Assembly: GCA_965228975.1 (NCBI GenBank) | Contig: OZ245851.1 | Coordinates: forward strand, 124,001-188,000 | Source of the DNA: JAJFJD01 sp965228975 | GTDB lineage: Bacteria > Pseudomonadota > Alphaproteobacteria > UBA8366 | DNA: 64,000 nt | Direction of reading: 5' to 3' | Shown here: positions 36,474 to 44,647 of the stretch, piece by piece | Numbering within the stretch: the stretch's first letter is position 1 | Layout of the letters: every line of letters starts with the position of its first letter | Translations under genes and position numbers: made by a program | The notes under the pieces: model-generated | The model's input: the letters and a program-made list of their open reading frames with translations, nothing else | The model's database searches: none | What the model was told of the DNA's origin: nothing

Positions 36474-37571
36474 ATGCAAGTCGACGGCACCGCATATCGA
36501 ACGATCTGGGTCGCCGCGGATGGCTGGTCAGTCGAGATCATCGACCAAACGCGCCTGCCACATGAATTCGTGCAGGTCGGACTGCGCGCGGTCGAGGACG
36601 CCGCCCGTGCGATCGAGACCATGCAGGTTCGGGGCGCGCCGTTGATCGGCGCCACGGCAGCCTATGGGGTTGCGCTGGCGATGCACGAAGACCCCGGCGA
36701 CGCATCGCTGTCGGCTGCCCTAATGCGGTTGGGCAGGACGCGTCCGACCGCGGTCAATCTGCGCTGGGCGCTCGACGAGATGCGCCGGCTTCTGGAGCCG
36801 CTGGGGGAGAATGCCCGGACCGCGGCGGCCTATGCCCGCGCCGCCGAGATTTGCGACGAAGACGTGGCCATCAACCGGCGGATCGGCGAGCACGGTCTCG
36901 CCGTGATCCGGGCCGCGGCGGCGGCGAAACCGGACGGGCCTATCAACATACTGACGCATTGCAACGCCGGCTGGCTCGCCACCGTCGATTGGGGCACTGC
37001 CACGTCGCCGATCTATCAAGCCCATGACGCGGGCTTGAACGTTCATGTCTGGGTCGACGAAACACGGCCGCGCAACCAGGGCGCCAGCCTGACCGCCTGG
37101 GAACTCGGCCGGCACGGCGTGCCGCATACGGTGATCGCCGACAATGTGGGCGGGCATCTGATGCAGCACGGCAAGGTCGACCTGTGCATTACGGGTACCG
37201 ACCGCACGACCGCGCATGGCGATGTGGCGAACAAGATCGGCACCTATCTCAAGGCGCTTGCGGCATTCGACAATGACGTGCCGTTCTACGTTGCGCTGCC
37301 GTCGCCAACCATCGATTGGACGATCGCGGATGGTGTGGCGTCCATTCCGATCGAGGAACGGTCCGCCGAAGAGGTTTCGCACGTGACCGGGCGGACGCAG
37401 GACGGCGCGATTGAAACCGTTTCGATCGTTCCCGAAGGGTCCGGCTGCGCGAATTTCGCCTTCGATGTCACGCCTGCGCGTCTGGTGACGGGGCTGATCA
37501 CCGAACGCGGTATTGCGGCGGCCAGCCGGAAAGGCCTCGCCGGGCTGTTCCCGGAACGGGCGGAAGCGTGA
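36474..37571 (+). CDS. mtnA: S-methyl-5-thioribose-1-phosphate isomerase
   Basis: A 365-residue member of the eIF2B-like isomerase family, MtnA branch. It has MQVRGAPLIG near the N terminus, catalytic Cys in ILTHCNAGWLAT and catalytic Asp in TGTDRTTAHGDVANKIGTY. It converts methylthioribose-1-phosphate (or 5-deoxyribose-1-phosphate) to the ribulose form. It begins four bases after the GGT stop and overlaps the aldolase start (TGATG). No mtnB, mtnC, mtnD, mtnP or mtnK is in the window, so the standard methionine salvage pathway is not encoded here. Confidence 0.95.
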   Translation: MQVDGTAYRTIWVAADGWSVEIIDQTRLPHEFVQVGLRAVEDAARAIETMQVRGAPLIGATAAYGVALAMHEDPGDASLSAALMRLGRTRPTAVNLRWALDEMRRLLEPLGENARTAAAYARAAEICDEDVAINRRIGEHGLAVIRAAAAAKPDGPINILTHCNAGWLATVDWGTATSPIYQAHDAGLNVHVWVDETRPRNQGASLTAWELGRHGVPHTVIADNVGGHLMQHGKVDLCITGTDRTTAHGDVANKIGTYLKALAAFDNDVPFYVALPSPTIDWTIADGVASIPIEERSAEEVSHVTGRTQDGAIETVSIVPEGSGCANFAFDVTPARLVTGLITERGIAAASRKGLAGLFPERAEA

Positions 37572-38230
37572 TGCCGGAGGATACCCCAGACCGTCGGCAG
37601 GACATCATCGACGCTTGCCTGAAAATGAACGCCCTTGGCATCAACCAAGGCAGCGCCGGCAACATAAGCGTACGGGTCGACGGCGGACTGCTTATCACGC
37701 CATCCGGCATGCCGTATGACACCCTGATGCCCGACGACATCGTCTTCATGGCGGCGGATGGGACGGTGCCGGCGGGGCAGAAGGCACCGTCGAGCGAATG
37801 GCGGTTTCATCTGGATATCCTCAACGCGCGCGACGATGCGGGGGCGGTCGTTCATACCCATGCGATGTTCGCCACGACGCTGGCCTGCCTGCATCGCGAA
37901 ATTCCATCCTTTCATTACATGGTTGCGACCGCCGGCGGTGATTCGATCCGCTGCGCGCCCTATGCCACCTTTGGGACACAGGCGCTGTCGGACCACGCAT
38001 TGGAGGCGCTGCGGGACCGCCGGGCCTGTCTGCTGGCGAACCACGGCATGATCGCCCTCGGCGCCACCTTGCCGAAGGCGCTTGCGCTTGCGGTCGAGGT
38101 CGAAACCCTGGCCGCCCAATATTGGCGCGCCTTGCAGGCCGGGGAGCCGGTTCTTCTTCCCGCCGATGAAATGCGGCGTGTCCTGGAAAAATTCCGGACC
38201 TACGGCGCTCAACCCGACGACGGGTCCTGA
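37571..38230 (+). CDS. Class II aldolase/adducin-family protein (Ald2-like)
   Basis: A 219-residue zinc aldolase of the FucA/AraD fold. NQGSAGNISVR (phosphate site), APSSEWRFH (catalytic Glu), VVHTHAMFATTL (two zinc His) and LLANHGMIALG (third His) are all present. The overlap with mtnA suggests it cleaves 5-methylthioribulose-1-phosphate or 5-deoxyribulose-1-phosphate to DHAP plus an aldehyde, as in the DHAP shunt, rather than fuculose phosphate. MtnB (a dehydratase) shares the fold, so function must be tested. The last 22 bases overlap the convergent alpha/beta hydrolase. Confidence 0.88.
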   Translation: MPEDTPDRRQDIIDACLKMNALGINQGSAGNISVRVDGGLLITPSGMPYDTLMPDDIVFMAADGTVPAGQKAPSSEWRFHLDILNARDDAGAVVHTHAMFATTLACLHREIPSFHYMVATAGGDSIRCAPYATFGTQALSDHALEALRDRRACLLANHGMIALGATLPKALALAVEVETLAAQYWRALQAGEPVLLPADEMRRVLEKFRTYGAQPDDGS

Positions 38231-38991
38231 AGGATTCGAAGGAGCGCGTCGTTGAAGGCTTCCGCCGCTTCGACGTTGGGCATATGCCCGGCATTCTCGA
38301 TCATCGTGACCGGTAGGGTCGATGTCAGCCGTTCCGCATGGACCGGCGGCGCGATCCGATCGTGGCGCCCCCAGATGAGATGGATCGGCATGGCGAGGTC
38401 CTGCAGCCGCTCCGTGTAGGTGTAGCGTTGCCTGCCGTCGGGAAAGTTCGCTTCGGTCATGCGCGCGATCCCGGCGCGGAAGTCGGGGTTTTGGCGGGCC
38501 ATCACCGCGTAGCTGACCATCGCGTCGTTCACGCGGCGGTCGTCGTGAAACAGGATTGAGATGTTCGGCCGCATCGCCTGCATGGTTTCGGCGCGCAGAT
38601 AGCCGTTGATGAAATCCGTGTTGATCTCCTCGCCGAACCCAGCCGAACTGACGCAGGTCAGGCTTCGCAGCCGGTCGCCATAGTGAAGCGCGAGTTCGAA
38701 CGCCACCGCACCGCCCATCGACAACCCCACCAGGTCGAACCGGTCGATGTTCAGGGCGTCCGGCAGATCGGCGATCAGCCGCGCGATCGATGGAATGTCG
38801 CCGCCGCCGATCGAGCGGGACGAGCCGCCGTGTCCCGGCAGATCGATGGCGACGACGCGCCGCGATTCCGCAAGCGCCTTTTGGTTCAAGGTCCAACTCG
38901 TCGCATCGCCGCCGAGGCCATGGATCAGTATGACCGTCTCGCCGTGGCCCTTTTGACGGGTACGGATGCGCAGGCCGTTGACGTCCACCAT
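38209..38991 (-). CDS. Alpha/beta hydrolase
   Basis: A 260-residue alpha/beta hydrolase. The oxyanion region is LIHGLGGDATSW, nucleophile Ser in LVGLSMGGAV, Asp in WGRHDRIAPP and His in ENAGHMPNVE, so the triad is complete. The sequence resembles lipoamide-acetyltransferase-associated or dienelactone/epoxide-type hydrolases, but no closer function is visible. I start it at the ATG at 38991, just before the family pattern VNGLRIRTR; a GTG 63 bases upstream is possible. It overlaps the aldolase gene tail to tail. Confidence 0.85.
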   Translation of the reverse strand: MVDVNGLRIRTRQKGHGETVILIHGLGGDATSWTLNQKALAESRRVVAIDLPGHGGSSRSIGGGDIPSIARLIADLPDALNIDRFDLVGLSMGGAVAFELALHYGDRLRSLTCVSSAGFGEEINTDFINGYLRAETMQAMRPNISILFHDDRRVNDAMVSYAVMARQNPDFRAGIARMTEANFPDGRQRYTYTERLQDLAMPIHLIWGRHDRIAPPVHAERLTSTLPVTMIENAGHMPNVEAAEAFNDALLRILQDPSSG

Positions 38992-39156
38992 TGCGACGAC
39001 GCTTCGATCGGACTTGGTACCGTCAGATGGCACGGGTCGGGGTCCTTGGGTCACAGTTTCGACAAAGTTTCATGAGCCTATTTGAGAAGATGCGCCCAGG
39101 GGCAGAATGTCTTATTTTGTCGGCGCGAAATGGATGAACTAACGTAAGGCATCTTG

Positions 39157-39708
39157 ATGCTTCTCAGACGTTTCTTTTTAATTGCGGTCGCTGCCATTTG
39201 TTTGTGGCATAGTCCCGTCATAGCAGCAGATAAAGAAAACATGATCTATCTTGAACTTAAAGATGGCCGCGTGGCCATTGAACTGTTTTCCGACAAGGCT
39301 CCCAATCACGTCGCACGCATCAAGGAACTCGCGCGCGAAGGGTTCTACGACGGTATCGTTTTCCATCGTGTGATCGATGGATTCATGGCGCAGGCCGGCG
39401 ATCCTACTGGAACCGGACGTGGCGGCTCGGACAAGCCCGACCTAAAGGCGGAATTCAACGACGTCAAGCATAGCGAGGGCGTGTTGTCGATGGCTCGGAC
39501 GGCGGATCCGAACAGCGCCAACAGCCAGTTCTTCATTATGTTCGCCGACGCGCCGCACTTGGACGGCCAATACACTGCGTGGGGCCGCGTCGTCGAAGGC
39601 ATGGAATTCGTGCATAAGATCAAGAAGGGATCGGCCAGCGCCAACGGACTGGTCGACGACCCCGACAAGATCATCAGCATGAAGGTCGCGGCGGACGTCG
39701 ATAAGTAG
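39157..39708 (+). CDS. Exported cyclophilin-type peptidyl-prolyl isomerase
   Basis: A 183-residue protein with a signal peptide (about residues 1-23, FFLIAVAAICLW core, cleavage after VIAA) followed by a cyclophilin domain. The catalytic Arg is in IVFHRVIDGFMAQAGDPTGTG; SQFFIMFADAPHLDGQYTAWG completes the active site. It catalyses proline isomerisation in the periplasm (PpiA-like). AAGG precedes the ATG; an in-frame TTG sits immediately upstream. Probably monocistronic. Confidence 0.94.
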   Translation: MLLRRFFLIAVAAICLWHSPVIAADKENMIYLELKDGRVAIELFSDKAPNHVARIKELAREGFYDGIVFHRVIDGFMAQAGDPTGTGRGGSDKPDLKAEFNDVKHSEGVLSMARTADPNSANSQFFIMFADAPHLDGQYTAWGRVVEGMEFVHKIKKGSASANGLVDDPDKIISMKVAADVDK

Positions 39709-39808
39709 GCGTCGACGGACAGGCGATGGCGGCCGGTTCCTAGCGATTTGTTAACTCAAATCCGATAAGCGTCATGTCTCATGCAGGACGGCAACGGAAT
39801 GGAACCGG

Positions 39809-39994
39809 ATGTCAGACATAGTAGCCAGTTCGCTCGCAGTGCGGCAGGACACTAGCATCCTGGCGCTCAAACTGCAGGCGCAGCGTGAGCAGCAGGTCGT
39901 GGCGTTGGTCCAGGAAGCGACCCAGTCGGCGGCTCAATCGTTGAGTTCCGGCGCGGCGTCCGGTAACGGCCAGCTGGTCGATATCCTCGTCTAA
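39809..39994 (+). CDS. Small motility-protein-like (YjfB-type) protein
   Basis: A 61-residue protein: an N-terminal SSLAVRQDTSILALKLQ segment, a helical QREQQVVALVQEATQ middle and a C-terminal GNGQLVDILV. This layout resembles the YjfB-like putative motility family, whose members end in a similar hydrophobic tail. Function is unknown. A GGAA-rich sequence lies before the ATG. It is isolated from flagellar genes in this window. Its amino-acid composition and start signal look real, but the family match is by eye. Confidence 0.65.
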   Translation: MSDIVASSLAVRQDTSILALKLQAQREQQVVALVQEATQSAAQSLSSGAASGNGQLVDILV

Positions 39995-40049
39995 CGTGCT
40001 GATGTAGCGGCACCGCCTGCCGGATATCGGCATCCTACCGCGGGGCGGA

Positions 40050-41033
40050 ATGGCACGAAGTTCCTTCACAAGATTGATCGTTTTTTGCCTGAAGGCCGCC
40101 GTTACGGTCGGCCTGATCTGGCTGGTTGTCGGCAGTGTCGACATCGGGGATACGGTGGACCGGATCCGCGGCATTCCAATTTGGATCGCGCCGGTCGCGC
40201 TGACGCTCATGCTGATGCAGTTTCTGCTGGCGACGTGGCGTTGGCGGATCGTCATGCGTCAATTCGACCAGGATTTGCCGTTCAAGACCGCATTCCGTTT
40301 CTTCTTCGAAGGGATGTTCTTCAACCAGGCGCTGCCGTCTACCGTCGGCGGCGACGGAATTCGCATTTACCGGTCCTTCCGGGCGGGCCTGCCGTTGGAA
40401 ACGGCAATCAACAGCGTCATCCTGGACCGGGTACTGGGCCTCGCAAGTCAGGTCCTTCTCGTCGCCGTGGCCCAGCCGCTGTTCTACCAACGGGTGGACG
40501 ATCCCGCGGCGCGGTTGACCTTCACGTTGATCTTCATCCTCGCGGCGGCCGGTATCTCCATGTTGTTGTTGATGTCCTGGATGCCGGTTCAGCTTCACCG
40601 CTGGTCGATTTTCCGCGGATTGACCGCCCTTTCCGTGGCCGCCCGCCTGGCATTTTCCCGTCCCAAGGTATTGCTGCCCGTCGTCGCGCTTTCGGTGGCG
40701 GGGCATCTTTTGACGGTTACCGTTTTCTATCTGCTGTTCTGGTCCCTCGATCTGCCGGCGACCTTCATGGATAGCCTCGTGTTGGTGCCGTCCATCCTGT
40801 TACTCGCGACGGTCCCGGTGTCGGTGGCGGGATGGGGGCTGCGCGAGGGCGCGATGGTTGCGGCGTTCGGACTGATAGGTGTCGCTGCCGGCGGCGCGGC
40901 GGCAGTTTCCGTGTTGTTCGGCTTGGGGCTGATCGTGCTTAGCCTACCGGGCGGCCTATTGTGGTTCATCGGGTCGGACCGGCGCGTTGCCGATGTTTCG
41001 CACCTGACGCCCGAAGAACACGCGTCCCCCTAA
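40050..41033 (+). CDS. Lysylphosphatidylglycerol synthase-like membrane protein (UPF0104)
   Basis: A 327-residue membrane protein with about eight helices. FNQALPSTVGGDGIRIYR is the hallmark of the LPG_synthase_TM / YbhN family. The family includes the flippase half of MprF and transporters for lipid-linked sugars or hopanoids. The C terminus has VAGWGLREGAMVAAFGL, also characteristic. It starts 55 bases after the small motility-like gene. The cargo is unknown. Confidence 0.87.
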   Translation: MARSSFTRLIVFCLKAAVTVGLIWLVVGSVDIGDTVDRIRGIPIWIAPVALTLMLMQFLLATWRWRIVMRQFDQDLPFKTAFRFFFEGMFFNQALPSTVGGDGIRIYRSFRAGLPLETAINSVILDRVLGLASQVLLVAVAQPLFYQRVDDPAARLTFTLIFILAAAGISMLLLMSWMPVQLHRWSIFRGLTALSVAARLAFSRPKVLLPVVALSVAGHLLTVTVFYLLFWSLDLPATFMDSLVLVPSILLLATVPVSVAGWGLREGAMVAAFGLIGVAAGGAAAVSVLFGLGLIVLSLPGGLLWFIGSDRRVADVSHLTPEEHASP

Positions 41034-41129
41034 ATCTCGCGTTTTTCCCTGATCGGCGGCACCGCGCCATTAGGCGGTTGTTCCGCGTTTCGGTTACCCT
41101 TTTCCTGAGGCAGCAAGGAAGGGACAGTG

Positions 41130-42476
41130 ATGGACGCGAAACGCATTCGCAACACCGTGCGCCGCTGGATGTTCCCGACGGAAGGCGGGAGCTATATGGG
41201 CGGGTTGGAGAACCGGCCTGTCCTGCAGCGTTCCTACGGCAGCACGGTTGTCGATACGGATGGGAAGGAGTATCTCGATTTCCAATCGGGGCAGATGGGC
41301 GCCGCGCTCGGCCATCAGCATCCGCGCATGGTCGCGGTCATCGAGAAGACGATGAAAACGATGCTGCACGCCAGCAACACGATGCTGAACGTGCCGCGCC
41401 TCCGCTTGCACGAACGACTCGGCAAACTGCTGCCGAAGCCGTTGGAAAAATCCCTGTTCCTGGTCAGCGGCAGTGATTCCATCGAGGCGTCGATCGATTT
41501 GGCGCGGAAGGCGACCGGCGGTATGGATGTGATTGGGCTGCACGCCGGTTTGCATGGCTCCACGTCTTACCTGACCCGGTCGGTATCGTTCAATTGGGAC
41601 CGGCGGAAACACAGCGTGGTGGCGCCCGCGACTGCATCGATCCTCACACCCTATTGCTACCGGTGTCCGCTGCGGCTGAAGTTCCCGAGCTGCAAGTTGC
41701 AATGCCTGACGTCGAGCCTCGAACTGGCGGACGCGAATTTCACAGGCAAACCGGCCGCGTTCATCGGCGAGCCGGTGTTGAGCGCCGGTGGGATCATCGT
41801 ACCGCCCAAGGGATATTACAAGGCGGTGCGCGAGGCTTGCGACGCACGGGGCATGCTGCTCATCTTCGACGAGGCGCAGACCGGTCTCGGCAAGACCGGA
41901 AAGTTGTTCGGCTTTCAGCATGAAGAGGGTGTTTCGCCGGACATCATCGCAATCTCGAAACATTTCGGGGGCGGACTGCCGATCAGCGGTGTTTGCAGTA
42001 CCGCGGCGGTCGCCGAGAAGGCCGTGGCGAACGGTTACTTCGCGACGCGCAGCCATGCCACCGATCCATTGCTCTGCGCCGCCGGCGAGGAAAGCCTGAA
42101 AATCGTCGTGGACGAAGACATGCCGGGCCGCGCCGCGCGGATCGAACGCCGAATCAAAAAGGCGCTTCGGCAGATGGCGAAGGAATTCGAGATCATCGGC
42201 GACATTCGCGGCCGCGGCGTTTTGCTCGGAATCGAGTTCGTGACCGACCGGAAGCAAAAAACACCGGCGAATGACGAAACGAAACAAATCTACGATTACT
42301 GTCTCGAAAAAGGGCTGATCTTCCAGATCCGTGGGGTCCGGGATTTGAAAAATGTCGTGCGCCTCGTGCCGCCGATGACGACCACGACGGACGAGGTCGA
42401 TCGCGCCATGTCGGTATTTTACGACGCCTTGAAATCGCTGGGACAACGACGTAGAAGGCGCAAGTCAAAACGCTGA
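41130..42476 (+). CDS. Class III aminotransferase (dialkylglycine decarboxylase-like)
   Basis: A 448-residue PLP enzyme. The PLP Lys lies in IIAISKHFGGGLPISG, with LIFDEAQTGLGKTG preceding and SGSDSIEASIDLARK for phosphate binding. The fold branch resembles 2,2-dialkylglycine decarboxylase and 4-aminobutyrate/5-aminovalerate transaminases. A four-Cys insertion (C176, C179, C188, C192) could bind a metal. The tail is very basic (LGQRRRRRKSKR). AAGGAAGGGACA precedes GTG/ATG; I use the ATG. It lies 98 bases before dgcN, and substrate is not known. Confidence 0.86.
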   Translation: MDAKRIRNTVRRWMFPTEGGSYMGGLENRPVLQRSYGSTVVDTDGKEYLDFQSGQMGAALGHQHPRMVAVIEKTMKTMLHASNTMLNVPRLRLHERLGKLLPKPLEKSLFLVSGSDSIEASIDLARKATGGMDVIGLHAGLHGSTSYLTRSVSFNWDRRKHSVVAPATASILTPYCYRCPLRLKFPSCKLQCLTSSLELADANFTGKPAAFIGEPVLSAGGIIVPPKGYYKAVREACDARGMLLIFDEAQTGLGKTGKLFGFQHEEGVSPDIIAISKHFGGGLPISGVCSTAAVAEKAVANGYFATRSHATDPLLCAAGEESLKIVVDEDMPGRAARIERRIKKALRQMAKEFEIIGDIRGRGVLLGIEFVTDRKQKTPANDETKQIYDYCLEKGLIFQIRGVRDLKNVVRLVPPMTTTTDEVDRAMSVFYDALKSLGQRRRRRKSKR

Positions 42477-42574
42477 AACTGCTTGGCAGCACGGCAAAAT
42501 TTGGCGTTAATCTGTGCCCAACGGTGCGCCGGTAGTCATCGTCCGCACCATCTTCGGCAGTCGGGGAGGCGAGC

Positions 42575-43573
42575 ATGAAGATACCTACGCCCTATTTGAT
42601 GTTCCTTGGTGATGCGCCCGATCAACTGGCGGCAAAGACCGCGGCCGGCGTGGCGCAGTGGCGTCCGGAGTGGTGTGTCGGGCAGTTGCGGTTGGATGGA
42701 TGTCAGGCCGATCTCGGCCTGCCGGACAAAACGCTGCAGGAAGCGGCGGAGGCGGGTGCCCGCACATTGTTGGTCGGCGTCGTGAATCAAGGCGGCTACT
42801 TCAACGACGAATGGTCCAATACGCTGCTGGCGGCGGTCGACCTTGGCTACAACATCGCCAGCGGCCTGCATTCGAAGCTCGGCGATGTTCCCGGTCTGGC
42901 CGAGGCGGCCGCGGCGAAAGGCGTCGCCCTGTTCGACGTGCGGCATTCGATCGAGAAGTTCGACACCGGCAAGGGTCACAAGCGGACCGGCAAGCGGTTC
43001 CTGACCGTCGGCACCGACGTGTCGGTCGGCAAGATGTACACGTCGCTCGCCGTCGAGCGCGAGATGCATGCGCGCGGCATGAAGGCGACCTTCCGCGCGA
43101 CCGGACAGACCGGCATTTTCATCGCGGGCGAAGGGGTGTCGGTCGATGCCGTGGTGTCGGATTTCGTCTCGGGTGTCGCGGAGAAACTGTCGCCCGACAA
43201 CGAACCGGATCATTGGGATGTGGTCGAAGGACAAGGTTCGCTGTTCCACGCGGCCTATGCCGGTGTGACGCTCGGCCTGCTGCATGGCTCGCAGCCCGAC
43301 GCGGTCGTCGTGTGTCACGACCCGGGCCGGCCGCATATGCGGGGGACGCCGACGATACCGGTCCACAGCCTGACGGAAACGATCGACGCGAATATCGCCG
43401 CCGGGCGACTGACCAATCCTGACATCCGTTGCGTCGGCGTTGCGATCAATACCTCGCGCCTGTCCGAGGCCGAAACCGCGGACATATTGGGGGCGGCGGA
43501 GGCGGAGACCGGGCTGCCGGCGGTCGATCCGTTGAAGAACGGCGTCGCCCGTATCGTCGACGCGCTGACCTGA
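42575..43573 (+). CDS. dgcN: DgcN-type N-acetyltransferase (DUF1611)
   Basis: A 332-residue DUF1611 protein. The N-terminal half has GVVNQGGYF and FDVRHS segments, and the C-terminal half a P-loop-like fold with TVGTDVSVGKMYTSLAVE (in place of GxxxxGK[ST]). The family is now linked to D-glutamate use: DgcN acetylates D-glutamate and the neighbour racemises the product. GGGAGGCGAGC precedes the ATG. Its stop overlaps the dgcA start (TGATG), which supports a joint role. Confidence 0.88.
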   Translation: MKIPTPYLMFLGDAPDQLAAKTAAGVAQWRPEWCVGQLRLDGCQADLGLPDKTLQEAAEAGARTLLVGVVNQGGYFNDEWSNTLLAAVDLGYNIASGLHSKLGDVPGLAEAAAAKGVALFDVRHSIEKFDTGKGHKRTGKRFLTVGTDVSVGKMYTSLAVEREMHARGMKATFRATGQTGIFIAGEGVSVDAVVSDFVSGVAEKLSPDNEPDHWDVVEGQGSLFHAAYAGVTLGLLHGSQPDAVVVCHDPGRPHMRGTPTIPVHSLTETIDANIAAGRLTNPDIRCVGVAINTSRLSEAETADILGAAEAETGLPAVDPLKNGVARIVDALT

Positions 43574-44553
43574 TGCAGGTAACGGTACGATCGGAAGTCT
43601 GGCCGCTCGCGGCTGCCTTCAAGATCTCCCGCGGGACGCGGACGCAGACCGAAATCGTCGTCGTCGAATTGAACGACGGGTCTCATGTCGGCCGCGGTGA
43701 ATGTATGGCCAATCCGCGTTACGACGAGAGCCAGGAAAGCGTCACCGCTGCCCTCGAAACGATCGCCCCCGCGGTGGAAGGCGGCGCCTTGGATCGTCAC
43801 TTGCTGCAGGAAGCGATGCCGCCGGGGGCCGCGCGCAACGCCCTCGACTGCGCCTTCTGGGACATCGAGGCGAAACGGGCGGGTGTACGGGCGTGGACAC
43901 TGGCCGGGATAGACGATCTGCAGACGGTCGAGACCGCGTACACGATCAGCGTCGATACACCGGAAATTATGGCCGAAAAAGCGCGTGCGAACGCGTACCG
44001 GCCGCTGTTGAAGATCAAGCTGACCGGCGAAGGTGATCTGGATCGGGTCGCCGCCGTACGTGAAAACGCCCCGAAAGCGCGTTTGATCGTCGATGCGAAC
44101 GAGGGTTGGACCGTCGACATGGTCGAACCGTTCTCCGAAGAACTCAAGAAACTACATGTGCAGATGATCGAGCAACCCTTGCCGGAAGGCGATGACGACA
44201 TGCTGTCCGAGGTGGCGCATCCGGTGCCGATCTGCGCCGACGAATCCTGCCATACGCGGCAGGACGTCGATCGCATGGCGAAGCTGTACGACGTCATCAA
44301 CATCAAGCTGGACAAGACCGGCGGCCTGACCGAGGCGCTGGCGCTGCGCGCGGCCGCACGGGCTGCAGGCCTGAAGATCATGGTGGGCTGCATGATCTCG
44401 ACGTCGTTGGCCATGGCCCCCGCGCTGCTCGTGGCGCAGGGTGCGGCTTTCGTGGATCTGGATGGCCCGCTGTTGTTGGCGGAGGACCGGGACCCGCCGC
44501 TCCGCTTCGAGGGCAACGTCATCCACCCGCCGGTGCCCGCGTTGTGGGGCTAA
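43573..44553 (+). CDS. dgcA: Enolase-superfamily racemase/epimerase (DgcA-like)
   Basis: A 326-residue member of the muconate-lactonizing subgroup of the enolase superfamily. Catalytic Lys in PLLKIKLTG, metal ligands Asp in IVDANEGWT, Glu in MIEQPLP and Asp in CADESCHTR, second Lys in INIKLDKTGG. This is the layout of dipeptide epimerases and N-acyl-amino-acid racemases; beside dgcN it fits N-acetyl-D-glutamate racemase. A longer frame exists upstream but overlaps dgcN entirely; the ATG at 43573 coincides with the dgcN stop. Confidence 0.9.
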   Translation: MQVTVRSEVWPLAAAFKISRGTRTQTEIVVVELNDGSHVGRGECMANPRYDESQESVTAALETIAPAVEGGALDRHLLQEAMPPGAARNALDCAFWDIEAKRAGVRAWTLAGIDDLQTVETAYTISVDTPEIMAEKARANAYRPLLKIKLTGEGDLDRVAAVRENAPKARLIVDANEGWTVDMVEPFSEELKKLHVQMIEQPLPEGDDDMLSEVAHPVPICADESCHTRQDVDRMAKLYDVINIKLDKTGGLTEALALRAAARAAGLKIMVGCMISTSLAMAPALLVAQGAAFVDLDGPLLLAEDRDPPLRFEGNVIHPPVPALWG

Positions 44554-44647
44554 ATCGCGGGCGAACGCGCGTACGACCGTTCGAACCGCATAGTCCCGCC
44601 CAAGTTGGGGGGATTTCAGCAAACACATACGCGTACGATATGAGATT

